DNA from: an uncultured Mycolicibacterium sp. | GTDB lineage: Bacteria; Actinomycetota; Actinomycetes; Mycobacteriales; Mycobacteriaceae | Direction: 5' to 3' | DNA: 15,933 nucleotides | Assembly: GCF_937941905.1 (NCBI RefSeq) | Contig: NZ_CALDGS010000158.1 | Location: 1-15,933 of the forward strand | In this document: piece by piece, positions 6,956 through 14,253 of the stretch | Position numbering within the stretch: position 1 is the stretch's first letter | Layout: each line of letters begins with the position of its first letter | Notes under the pieces: model-generated | The model's database searches: none | Seen by the model: the letters and a program-made list of their open reading frames with translations, nothing else | Told to the model about the DNA's origin: nothing | Position numbers and translations under genes: made by a program

Positions 6956-8733
6956 GCACCGGGACCGAACCGCGGGTGCTGCGGGAGGTGGTGCTCGACC
7001 AGCTCGCCACCGGCGAGATCCACGCCTATCGAATGTGGTTGCCGCCGTTGACCGATCCGACGCCGGTCGACGAGCTGGTGGCGCGCGACGGGCAGCGGCG
7101 CCTACTGCGGTTCCCGCTCGGGATCATGGACGAGCCGCGCCGGCACCGCCAGGACGTGTGGGGTGTCGACGTGGCCGGTGCCGGTGGGAACATCGCCGTC
7201 GGCGGTGCGCCGCAGACCGGCAAGTCGACCTTCCTGCAGACGCTGATCGTGTCCGCCGCGGCCACCCACACGCCGCTCCAGGTCCAGTTCTACTGCGTCG
7301 ATCTCGGCGGCGGCGGGCTGTTGTATCTCGAGGATCTGCCGCACGTCGGCGGGGTGGCCACCCGGACCGAGCCGGAGCGGGTGAACCGGTTGGTGGCCGA
7401 GGTGAAAGCCGTGCTGCGCCAGCGCGAGGAGATCTTCAAGGAACACCGCGTGGGTTCCATGGAGGCCTACCGGCGGCTGCGCGAGGATCCGAACCACCCG
7501 GCCTCGGCCGACCCGTTCGGCGACGTGTTCCTCGTCGTCGACGGCTGGCCGGCGTTCGTCGCCGAGTTCGGTGAGCTCGAACCGGTGATCCAGGACCTGG
7601 CGGGCCAGGGGCTGGCGTTCGGTGTGCACGTGGTCATCTCCACCCCACGCTGGACCGAGCTCAAGTCGCGGGTGCGCGACTACCTGGGCACCAAGGTCGA
7701 GTTCCGGCTCGGCGACGTCAACGAGACCCAGATCGACCGGATCACCCGCGACATCCCGGCCGACCGTCCCGGTCGCGCCGTCTCGCTGGAGAAGCACCAC
7801 CTGATGATGGGGGTGCCGAGGTTGGACGGGGTGCACAGCGCGGCCGACCTGGTGCCGGCGATGGCCGCGGCCGTCGACCAACTCGCCGCCCGCCACACCG
7901 ACCGGGCGCCGCAGGTGCGGATGCTGCCGGAGCGCGTCCACCTGCGAGAACTGGACCCGAACCCGCCGGGACCGGACGCCGGCTACCGCACCCGGTGGAC
8001 GATTCCGCTCGGGCTGCGCGAGTCCGACCTGTCGGTGGCCCACAACCCGATGTACACCACGCCGCACCAGATCGTCTTCGGCGCACCGAAGTCCGGCAAG
8101 ACGCGGATCGCCCACGCGATCGCCCAGGCGATCTGTGCCCGCAACAGTCCGCAGCAGGTGCGGTTCATGCTCGCCGACTTCCGCTCCGGGCTGCTCGACG
8201 CGGTGCCGCCGAGTCACCTGCTCGACGCGGGGGCGATCAACCGCAACGTCGCCAGCCTCGAGCAGGCGATCAAGGCGTTGGCGATCAACCTCGAGAAGCG
8301 GCTCCCGCCACCGGATCTCACGCCGGCGCAACTGCGGTCGCGGTCGTGGTGGCGAGGTCCGGACGTGGTGCTGCTCGTCGACGACTGGCACATGATCGTG
8401 GCGGCAAGTGGTTTGGGCTCGCCGATGGCGCCGCTGGCGCCGCTGCTGCCCGCCGCCACCGACATCGGCCTGCACATCGTCGTGACCTGCCAGATGAGCT
8501 ATGCGCACCGCGCCACCATGGACAAGTTCGTCGGGCCGCTGTTCGGCGCGGGCTCGCCGACGATGTTCTTGTCCGGGGAGAAGAACGACTACCCGTCCCG
8601 GGAGGTGCTGGTCAAGAAGCGGCCTCCGGGGCAGGCGTTCCTGGTTTCGCCAGAGGGGAAGGAGGTGATCCAGGCCGCCTACGTCGATCCGCCCGAAGAA
8701 GATGTGTCGGCACCGCCGCCGGAGGGTGGTTAG
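6952..8733 (+). CDS. eccCb1: EccCb1, soluble double FtsK/SpoIIIE-type ATPase that recognises EsxB
   Basis: The protein has 593 residues (Rv3871, 591) and no membrane helix. It carries EccC ATPase domains 2 and 3. Domain 2 has Walker A GAPQTGKS (85-92) and a Walker B-like VFLVVDG ending at Asp197-Gly198. Domain 3 has GAPKSGKT (377-384) and VVLLVDD ending at Asp477-Asp478. Neither Walker B ends in the usual Asp-Glu pair, consistent with the family view that these domains bind ATP but hydrolyse poorly and serve in substrate recognition and control. In M. tuberculosis the last domain binds the C-terminal residues of EsxB (CFP-10). It overlaps eccCa1 by 4 bases. The C-terminus is short and acidic. 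A 149-base gap then separates it from PE35. Confidence 0.97.
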   Translation: MSTGTEPRVLREVVLDQLATGEIHAYRMWLPPLTDPTPVDELVARDGQRRLLRFPLGIMDEPRRHRQDVWGVDVAGAGGNIAVGGAPQTGKSTFLQTLIVSAAATHTPLQVQFYCVDLGGGGLLYLEDLPHVGGVATRTEPERVNRLVAEVKAVLRQREEIFKEHRVGSMEAYRRLREDPNHPASADPFGDVFLVVDGWPAFVAEFGELEPVIQDLAGQGLAFGVHVVISTPRWTELKSRVRDYLGTKVEFRLGDVNETQIDRITRDIPADRPGRAVSLEKHHLMMGVPRLDGVHSAADLVPAMAAAVDQLAARHTDRAPQVRMLPERVHLRELDPNPPGPDAGYRTRWTIPLGLRESDLSVAHNPMYTTPHQIVFGAPKSGKTRIAHAIAQAICARNSPQQVRFMLADFRSGLLDAVPPSHLLDAGAINRNVASLEQAIKALAINLEKRLPPPDLTPAQLRSRSWWRGPDVVLLVDDWHMIVAASGLGSPMAPLAPLLPAATDIGLHIVVTCQMSYAHRATMDKFVGPLFGAGSPTMFLSGEKNDYPSREVLVKKRPPGQAFLVSPEGKEVIQAAYVDPPEEDVSAPPPEGG

Positions 8734-8882
8734 TATCGAGGAACCGCGCCGCCAGCAACGCGGTACCGGGGGTTCGGAAATGTCGTCTGGGGGGCGCTGT
8801 ATTGACGTTCAAGCTAAATCCTGTTCGGGGCAACCCCGCCGTTCATCCGCATTTCCGATTCGTTGCAAAGGAGTGACCGCAA
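8734..8882 (+). promoter_or_regulatory. Gap before the PE35-PPE68-esxBA block
   Basis: This is the largest gap inside the otherwise packed block and precedes the secreted-substrate genes, so a separate promoter or RNA-processing point is likely. A TTGACG (8802-8807) resembles a -35, but no good -10 lies 16-18 bases further. TAGTAT at 8731-8736, over the eccCb1 stop, fits TANNNT. A small hairpin CGGGG-CAA-CCCCG (8826-8838) stands in the leader, and AAAGGAG (8867-8873) is the PE35 ribosome site. No start can be placed with confidence. Confidence 0.4.
8826..8838 (+). other. Small hairpin in the PE35 leader
   Basis: CGGGG and CCCCG are separated by CAA, a 5-base-pair stem with a tight loop. It lies about 30 bases before the PE35 ribosome site in the only sizeable gap of the block. 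It could be an RNA-processing or stability element; it is too short to call a terminator. Confidence 0.3.
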
Positions 8883-9179
8883 ATGCAGCCGTTGACCCAC
8901 TGCCCAGCCACGGTCGGCATCGGATCACAGGTCGCCGCAAACGGTGCTCGCGGGCTGGCCGCGGGCAGCGTGGCGGCCGCTGAGGTGACCGCACTGATGC
9001 CCGCCGGTGCCGACGAGGTCTCGGCGCTGGCCGCTGTCGCGTTTGCCAAGGAGGGCGCCGAGATGCTCGCGGTGAACGCCTTCGCCCAGGAGGAGCTGAC
9101 CCGGGCCGGTGCGGCGGTCATCGAGGCCGCCGGCGTCTACCAGGCCGTCGACGCCGCCAACGCGGGCATGCTGGCCTAG
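8883..9179 (+). CDS. PE35: PE35, ESX-1 PE-family secreted protein
   Basis: The protein has 98 residues (Rv3872, 99). It is a helical hairpin that pairs with PPE68 and is exported by ESX-1. The core VPAGADEVS-type stretch (here MPAGADEVSALAAVAF) and the C-terminal YxxxD export motif (Tyr86-Gln-Ala-Val-Asp90) are clear. The N-terminus reads MQPLTHCPATVGIGSQV, so the eponymous Pro-Glu is not present; M. tuberculosis PE35 also departs from PE here, with Asp-Pro. The single Cys near the N-terminus is unusual for the family. The start is set by AAAGGAG 9 bases upstream of the ATG. PPE68 starts 40 bases after the stop. Confidence 0.93.
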   Translation: MQPLTHCPATVGIGSQVAANGARGLAAGSVAAAEVTALMPAGADEVSALAAVAFAKEGAEMLAVNAFAQEELTRAGAAVIEAAGVYQAVDAANAGMLA

Positions 9180-9219
9180 CCGCGGCGGACCGACCGGGTG
9201 ACCCGGGGAACTCGACGAG

Positions 9220-10476
9220 ATGATCTGGCACGCACTGCCACCGGAGGTCAACACCGGGCGGCTGATGGCCGGCGCCGGCCCGGCGCCGATGCTGCAGGCC
9301 GCCGCCGGTTGGGAGGCGCTGGCGATCTCGCTGGAGACCCAGGCCGACGAACTCGCGGCCGGGATGGTCGCGCTGGCCTCCAACTGGACCGGTGCCGCCG
9401 GTGAGCGGGCCGTCGCGGCGTTCGCCACCGCGGTGGCCTGGCTGCGGACCGTCTCGGCGCAGTGCCACAAGCGGTCGGCGCAGGCGGCCGCGCAGGCCGC
9501 CGCCTACAGCAAGGCGATGGCGACCACCCCGCCGCTGGCCGAGATCGAGCAGAACCACGTCACCCGGGCGGTGCTGTACGCGACGAACTTCCTCGGCATC
9601 AACACGATTCCGATCGGGATCAACGAGTTCGACTACTTCGTCCGGATGTGGAATCAGGCCGCCGGCACGATGGACCTCTACCAGGCCGAGACGGCGATGA
9701 ACATCGTGTTCGAGCCGATCATGCCGCTGACGCCGCTCACCGTACCGGGCCTCGCGCAGGGCGCGGCCGCCCAGGCGATGGGGGAGGCGGCCGCCGCGGC
9801 GCCGGCCACCGCGCTGCGCAACCTCGTCTTCACCCAGGTCTCCGCACAGGCAGCGGTGGGCACGGTGGTGATGCAGGCCGAGCGGGCGGCCTCGCAGGGG
9901 CACCGGGGCGCCCAGAGCGCGGAAACCCGCGCCCGCCAGGCCGAGGCGACCCAGCAGGGGACGCAGCTCGGCACCCAGATGGTCGGGCAGGTGGTGTCGG
10001 GCGTCGCCCAGCTGCCACAGCAGGCCACCCAGCTGATCAACCAGTCGGTCCAGCAGCTGACCCAGCCGCTGCAGCAGGTGTCCTCGATCTTCGGCCGGCT
10101 CGGCGCATTCGGTGGCGAACGGGCGCAGCTCGGGTTGCTGGGCGCGAGCCCGTTCTCCAACCACCCGCTCGCCGGGGGCAGCGGCCCGGCCGCCGGGGCC
10201 GGGTTGGTGCGGGCGGCGTCGATCCCGGGTGCCGGCGGAACCGGACCGACGACGGCGCTCGTCGCGGACCTGCTGGGAGGCAGGGGAACCGAGGGATCGA
10301 AGGCGGTGCCGGTCGGGGCGATGACGGCCGCGACCGGCGCCGGCCGGGCACCGGTCGGGCCGGGAGCACCGGTGGGAATCACCGGACAACGCGTGACCGG
10401 CGGGGGGAACAAGGCGGGCCTGAAGGTCCCCGCACCGCTGCGCCACGACCTGTCCGAGGACGACGACGACTGGTAG
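9220..10476 (+). CDS. PPE68: PPE68, ESX-1 PPE-family protein
   Basis: The protein has 418 residues, about 50 more than Rv3873 (368). The N-terminus MIWHALPPEVNTGRLMAGAG contains the PPE motif (Pro7-Pro8-Glu9), a WxG turn lies at Trp56, and NFLGINTIPI and YFVRMWNQAA match the family core. The PPE domain of about 180 residues pairs with PE35 and offers its tip to EspG1. After it comes a low-complexity Ala/Gln-rich stretch (about 185-290), then LLGASPFSNHPLAGGSGPAAGAGL, which matches the PPE68 tail, and a Gly/Ala/Pro-rich region ending in an acidic tail (LSEDDDDW) also seen in M. tuberculosis. The extra length is mainly in the Ala/Gln-rich middle. GGGGAA 9 bases before the ATG supports the start. 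Confidence 0.95.
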   Translation: MIWHALPPEVNTGRLMAGAGPAPMLQAAAGWEALAISLETQADELAAGMVALASNWTGAAGERAVAAFATAVAWLRTVSAQCHKRSAQAAAQAAAYSKAMATTPPLAEIEQNHVTRAVLYATNFLGINTIPIGINEFDYFVRMWNQAAGTMDLYQAETAMNIVFEPIMPLTPLTVPGLAQGAAAQAMGEAAAAAPATALRNLVFTQVSAQAAVGTVVMQAERAASQGHRGAQSAETRARQAEATQQGTQLGTQMVGQVVSGVAQLPQQATQLINQSVQQLTQPLQQVSSIFGRLGAFGGERAQLGLLGASPFSNHPLAGGSGPAAGAGLVRAASIPGAGGTGPTTALVADLLGGRGTEGSKAVPVGAMTAATGAGRAPVGPGAPVGITGQRVTGGGNKAGLKVPAPLRHDLSEDDDDW

Positions 10477-10572
10477 TCGCGTCGCGTGGACTTGCGGGCC
10501 TTGGGGGCCGGCAGGACTCGTCATCGCATGGCGAGGGCAGAGGAAGAACAACGGGAGGGAGAGGACAAGACC

Positions 10573-10881
10573 ATGGCGCTGAGTGCTGAAGTCGCGGCCC
10601 TTGCCAAGGAGGCGGGGAACTTCGAACGCATCGCGACCGAACTGAAGGCATTGATCGGCTATGTGGAGAACACCGCGGCGTCGCTCGGGATGAACATGTC
10701 CAGCAGCGGGGCGGGAACCTCCGCGCAACAGGCGCTGCAACGGTTCCACGAGGCGGCGATGCGCCAGAAGCAGCAGCTCGACGAGATCTCGGCCAACATC
10801 CACAACGCGGGTGTGCAGTACACCACGACCGACGACGACCAGGCCGGCGCGCTCGCCTCGTCGATGAACCTGGGCTTCTGA
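10573..10881 (+). CDS. esxB: EsxB (CFP-10), WXG100 partner of EsxA, atypical turn
   Basis: The protein has 102 residues (CFP-10, 100). The frame opens earlier, but the ATG at 10573 follows the strong GGGAGGGAGAGG at 10553-10564 and gives the family N-terminus (EVAALAKEAGNFERIATELK). Helix 2 is conserved (RFHEAAMRQKQQLDEISANI), as is Tyr83-xxx-Asp87, the general type VII export motif. EsxB forms a 1:1 dimer with EsxA and carries the signal read by EccCb1. Two oddities stand out. The turn that is QWRGAAG in CFP-10 reads NMSSSGAG here, so no Trp-x-Gly exists in the protein. The C-terminus LASSMNLGF has two residues more than LSSQMGF, keeping Leu94 and Met98 but moving the final Phe to 102. Confidence 0.95.
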   Translation: MALSAEVAALAKEAGNFERIATELKALIGYVENTAASLGMNMSSSGAGTSAQQALQRFHEAAMRQKQQLDEISANIHNAGVQYTTTDDDQAGALASSMNLGF

Positions 10882-10920
10882 GCCGCCGACGACCGACCGG
10901 ACAAACAAAGGGGGATTTCG

Positions 10921-11214
10921 ATGTCGGACAACATCGTCTACAACTTCGCCGGAATCGAGGGTGATTCGGGTGACATCCAGGGCGTCGTGCGGGCGACCGC
11001 GCAACTGCTGAGCGAAGGTGAGCAGTCGCTGGCCGCGCTTGCCGCGGTGTGGGGCGGGACGAGTTCGGAGACCTACCAGAGCCTCCAGCAGCGTTGGAAC
11101 AGCAACGAGGCCGAGCTCATCGCCGCGCTCGAGGACCTGGGCCACAAGATCGCCGAGGCCGGGGTCTCGATGGCCCGGACCGAGGCGATGGTCACCAACA
11201 CCTTCAGCGCCTGA
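10921..11214 (+). CDS. esxA: EsxA (ESAT-6), WXG100 secreted effector
   Basis: The protein has 97 residues (ESAT-6, 95). It starts MSDNIVYNFAGIEGDSGDIQG and keeps the WXG turn as Trp44-Gly-Gly, followed by the family's SSETYQSLQQRW stretch and a C-terminal helix ending MARTEAMVTNTFSA. It is exported as a heterodimer with EsxB, whose tail supplies the targeting signal, and in pathogenic species it is tied to phagosomal membrane damage. In rapid growers the ESX-1 system is tied to conjugal DNA transfer. AAAGGGGGAT (10908-10917) is a strong ribosome site. It lies 39 bases after esxB, so the two are co-transcribed, and a long hairpin follows it. Confidence 0.97.
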   Translation: MSDNIVYNFAGIEGDSGDIQGVVRATAQLLSEGEQSLAALAAVWGGTSSETYQSLQQRWNSNEAELIAALEDLGHKIAEAGVSMARTEAMVTNTFSA

Positions 11215-11229
11215 CCCGATCGAACACGC

Positions 11230-11272
11230 CGGTGGGCGAGCGATTCGGGGCTGTTGCCCGGCTCGCCCACCG
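11230..11272 (+). terminator. Strong hairpin after esxA, possible terminator or RNA-stability element
   Basis: CGGTGGGCGAGC (11230-11241) pairs perfectly with GCTCGCCCACCG (11261-11272), a 12-base-pair stem. Inside it CGGG (11246-11249) can pair with CCCG (11257-11260) around a 7-base loop, leaving GATT as a bulge. No T-run follows. Mycobacterial intrinsic terminators often lack a good T-run, so partial termination is possible; a 3' cap that stabilises the esxBA message is the alternative. It sits between esxA and espI. Confidence 0.5.
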
Positions 11273-11308
11273 CGTGCTCACCGCGCACCGCTACCCGAGG
11301 GGAGAAAG

Positions 11309-12712
11309 ATGTCGGCCGATTACGACCGGCTGTTCAGGGCCGACGACGCCGAGCGGACGGAGGACCACACCGTGCTCGTGGACCGCGAGACGGTGCTCGC
11401 GGCGACCTCCGGCGCGCCGCCGCCCGACGGGGCGGACGACCTCGCGAAGTCGCCGACCGTGCCGGTCGCCACCACGACCGCCCCGGCCGCATCCGTGCAT
11501 CCCGTGCCGCAGAACGAGGTCACCACACAGCTGCCCGTCACCGACCCGAAAATGCCGCCACCGCCGCCGAATCCACTGCTGCGGGTGCCGCAGACCGCCG
11601 CGGTGCCGGACGGGCCGCGGTTCGAGGCGCCGCCGGCCCACCCGATGGCGACCACGCTGCCCCCGCCGATGCCGACGGCTGTGCCGGCGCCCGCGCCGCA
11701 CTTCGCCGATCCGGGTGTGGAGCGCAACGGCTGGCACCCCGCGCCGCCGGCTGCGGCACCCGCGGCGGCCGCGATCGGAGAACACCGGGCGATCGACGCG
11801 CTGTCGCACGTCGGGGTGAAATCCGCGGTCAAGATGCCGTCCCAGCGCGGTTGGCGGCACTGGCTGTATCTGCTGACCCGGATCAACCTCGGCCTGTCCC
11901 CGGACGAGCACTACGAGCTCGAACTGCACACCCGCATCCGGCGGAACGCCCGGGACTCCTACCAGATCGGGGTGTTCGGGCTCAAGGGCGGTGTGGGCAA
12001 GACCGCCGTCACCGTCGCCCTCGGGTCGGCGCTGAGTTCCATTCGCGGCGATCGGATTCTGGCCGTCGACGCCGACCCGGACGGCGGTAACCTCGCCGAT
12101 CGGGCGGGACGCCAGTCGGCCGCCACCATCGCGGATCTGCTCGCCGACAAGCAGTTGGCGCGCTACAACGACATCCGGGCCTACACCAGCATGAACGCCG
12201 CGAACCTCGAGGTGCTCGCCGGCGAGGAGTACAGCGGCGCGCGGCGGGAGTTCAACGCCGAGGACTGGAACAGCGCGACGCACATCGTGTCGCGCTACTA
12301 CAACCTGGTGCTCGCCGACTGCGGATCGGGCCTGTTCGAATCCGCCGCCCGCGGGGTGCTGTCCACGGTGTCGGGCATGGTGATCGTCGCCAGCGCCTCG
12401 ATCGACGGGGCCCGGCAGGCCGCGGTCACGATGGACTGGCTGCGCCAGAACGGGTACCAGGACCTGCTCAGCCGCGCCTGCGTGGTGATCAACCAGGTGG
12501 TCCCGGGTCGGCCGAACATCGACGTGAAGGACCTGGTGCAGCAGTTCGAGCGGCATGTCGCGCCTGGGCGGGTGGTCGTGCTGCCGTGGGACAAGCACAT
12601 CGCCGCCGGCACCGAGCTCCAATGGGATCTGCTCGGGAAGACCTTCCGGCGCCGGATCGTCGAGCTCGCCGCGGCGCTGTCGGACGACTTCGACAGGCTC
12701 GAACGACGGTGA
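11309..12712 (+). CDS. espI: EspI, ParA/MinD-like ESX-1 associated P-loop protein
   Basis: The protein has 467 residues, some 200 fewer than Rv3876 (666); the difference lies in the N-terminal proline-rich linker. The start MSADYDRLFR matches the M. tuberculosis MAADYDKLFR, and GAGGGGAG (11297-11304) lies upstream; an open frame extends to 11018 but overlaps esxA. About 35-155 is Pro/Ala-rich and disordered. SQRGWRHWLYLLTRINLGLSPDE then opens the conserved domain, with the deviant Walker A KGGVGKT at 226-232, ILAVDADPDGGNLADR as the switch region and LVLADCGSG as Walker B. In M. tuberculosis EspI's nucleotide site has been linked to shutting down ESX-1 when ATP is low. Its stop overlaps the eccD1 GTG. 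Confidence 0.93.
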   Translation: MSADYDRLFRADDAERTEDHTVLVDRETVLAATSGAPPPDGADDLAKSPTVPVATTTAPAASVHPVPQNEVTTQLPVTDPKMPPPPPNPLLRVPQTAAVPDGPRFEAPPAHPMATTLPPPMPTAVPAPAPHFADPGVERNGWHPAPPAAAPAAAAIGEHRAIDALSHVGVKSAVKMPSQRGWRHWLYLLTRINLGLSPDEHYELELHTRIRRNARDSYQIGVFGLKGGVGKTAVTVALGSALSSIRGDRILAVDADPDGGNLADRAGRQSAATIADLLADKQLARYNDIRAYTSMNAANLEVLAGEEYSGARREFNAEDWNSATHIVSRYYNLVLADCGSGLFESAARGVLSTVSGMVIVASASIDGARQAAVTMDWLRQNGYQDLLSRACVVINQVVPGRPNIDVKDLVQQFERHVAPGRVVVLPWDKHIAAGTELQWDLLGKTFRRRIVELAAALSDDFDRLERR

Positions 12713-14238
12713 CCGCGCCGGCCGCCGCCCCGGAGGCGCCGAGCGTCACGCCCGGACGCCCGGCGACCACGCGGGTCACCATCCTGACCGGTCGCCGGAT
12801 GACCGACCTGGTGTTGCCCGCGACGGCTCCGATCGAGACCTACATCGACGAAACCGTCTCGGTACTGGCCGAGGTGCTCGACGGCACCCCGGCCGACGTG
12901 CTCGGCGGCATCGACTTCAAGGCACAGGGTGTCTGGGCGTTCGCCCGCCCCGGGGCGCCGCCGCTGAAGTCCGACGAATCACTCGACGACGCCGGTGTGG
13001 TCGACGGTGCGCTACTGACCCTCGTGTTGGTGAGCCGCACCGAGCGGTACCGGCCGCTGGTCGAGGACGTCATCGACGCGATCGCAGTGCTCGACGAGAG
13101 CCCGCGGTTCGACCGGGCCGCGCTGCACCGCTTCGTCGCCGTGGTGATCCCGTTGGTGGCGGCGGTGGTCGCAGCGGTGGCGTTGGTGGCCTGGCCGTAC
13201 AGCGGCCGGCTCTGGTGGTGGGCCATCGGCCTGTGCGTGCTGGGGCTGGGGCTGCTCGGCGGCGGTGTGCTCGCCCGGCTGCGCTACGGCGATGTCGGGT
13301 TGGCCGAGAGCCTGCTGCTGGCGTCGGTTGCACCACTGGCATGTGGTGCCGCGCTGGCGGTTCCGCTGCCGCGCGGAACCGACCGGCTCGGTGCGCCGCA
13401 GCTCGCGGCCGCCGGGTTCGTGGTGTTGCTGATCGCGGTTGCCGGCCGCGGCGGGCCACGCCGACGCGCCGAGCTCGCCTCGTTCGCCGCGGTCACCGCG
13501 TTGGGGGTGACCGCCGCGGCGATCGCCTACGGCTATGGCTGGCAGTACTGGGTTCCGCCCGGAGCCATCGCCTTCGGGCTGGTCGTGGTGACCAACGCGG
13601 CCAAGCTCACCGTCGCGGTGGCCCGGATCGCGCTGCCGCCGATCCCCGCACCCGGCGAGACGGTCTCCAACGAGGAGCTGCTCGATCCCGTTGCCACGCC
13701 GGAACTCGACGACCAGGAGACCTCGACCTGGCAGGCGATCCTGGCGTCGGTGCCGGAATCGGCCCAGCGCCTGCAGGATCGCAGCGATCTGGCCAAGCAG
13801 CTGCTGATCGGATTCGTCGCCGCCGGTGCCCTGGTGCTCGCGGCCGGCGCGATCACTGTGGTGGTTCCGGGGCACTTCTTCGTGCACAGCCTGATCGTCG
13901 CCGGTCTGGTCACGGTGACCTGTGGGTTCCGCTCCCGGCTGTACGCCGAACGGTGGTGTGCCTGGGCGTTGTTAGCCGCTGCGGTCGCGGTTCCGACCGG
14001 TGTCACCGTGCGGTTGTGCCTGTGGTATCCGCAGCTGGCGGGTCTCCTGCTGGCCGGCTACGTCGCGGTCGCCGCGGTGGTGTTGATCGTGATCGGGGCG
14101 ACCCGGCGGGTGCGTCGCATCTCGCCGGTGACCAAGCGGATGCTCGAACTGCTCGACGGTGCAGCCATCGCGGCGACCGTCCCGATGCTGTTGTGGATCG
14201 CCAGTGTGTACGACCTGCTGCGGAATCTGCGGTTCTGA
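12709..14238 (+). CDS. eccD1: EccD1, multi-spanning membrane channel component of ESX-1
   Basis: The protein has 509 residues (Rv3877, 511). It starts at GTG 12709, overlapping the espI stop by 4 bases. The open frame continues upstream inside espI, but the chosen start gives the family N-terminus (MTAPAAAPEAPS, then RPATTRVTILTGRRMTDLVL). Residues about 20-105 form the cytosolic ubiquitin-like domain that dimerises and contacts EccC. TERYRPLVEDVIDAIAVLDE links it to the membrane part, which starts near residue 142 and has about 11 helices, with a soluble loop around PPIPAPGETVSNEELLDPVA. EccD subunits form the bulk of the membrane pore region. No strong ribosome site precedes the start, so translation probably depends on espI. 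Confidence 0.97.
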   Translation: MTAPAAAPEAPSVTPGRPATTRVTILTGRRMTDLVLPATAPIETYIDETVSVLAEVLDGTPADVLGGIDFKAQGVWAFARPGAPPLKSDESLDDAGVVDGALLTLVLVSRTERYRPLVEDVIDAIAVLDESPRFDRAALHRFVAVVIPLVAAVVAAVALVAWPYSGRLWWWAIGLCVLGLGLLGGGVLARLRYGDVGLAESLLLASVAPLACGAALAVPLPRGTDRLGAPQLAAAGFVVLLIAVAGRGGPRRRAELASFAAVTALGVTAAAIAYGYGWQYWVPPGAIAFGLVVVTNAAKLTVAVARIALPPIPAPGETVSNEELLDPVATPELDDQETSTWQAILASVPESAQRLQDRSDLAKQLLIGFVAAGALVLAAGAITVVVPGHFFVHSLIVAGLVTVTCGFRSRLYAERWCAWALLAAAVAVPTGVTVRLCLWYPQLAGLLLAGYVAVAAVVLIVIGATRRVRRISPVTKRMLELLDGAAIAATVPMLLWIASVYDLLRNLRF

Positions 14239-14253
14239 CCGACGGAGACGGCG

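Noticed and set aside
8802..8820. TTGACG with TAAATC as a complete promoter
   Set aside because: The two hexamers are only 7 bases apart, far from the 16-18 needed.
10486..10572. Earlier start for esxB giving 131 residues
   Set aside because: The extra part is not in the family, and GGGAGGGAGAGG points to the ATG at 10573.
9118..11145. Very long open frame on the minus strand opposite PPE68, esxB and esxA
   Set aside because: It lies antisense to genes with clear family identity. High-GC codon bias keeps opposite frames open; its translation is Arg/Gly/His-rich without a recognisable domain.
11018..11308. Upstream extension of the espI frame over esxA
   Set aside because: The ATG at 11309 has a strong ribosome site and matches the EspI N-terminus; the extension is a shadow of esxA.
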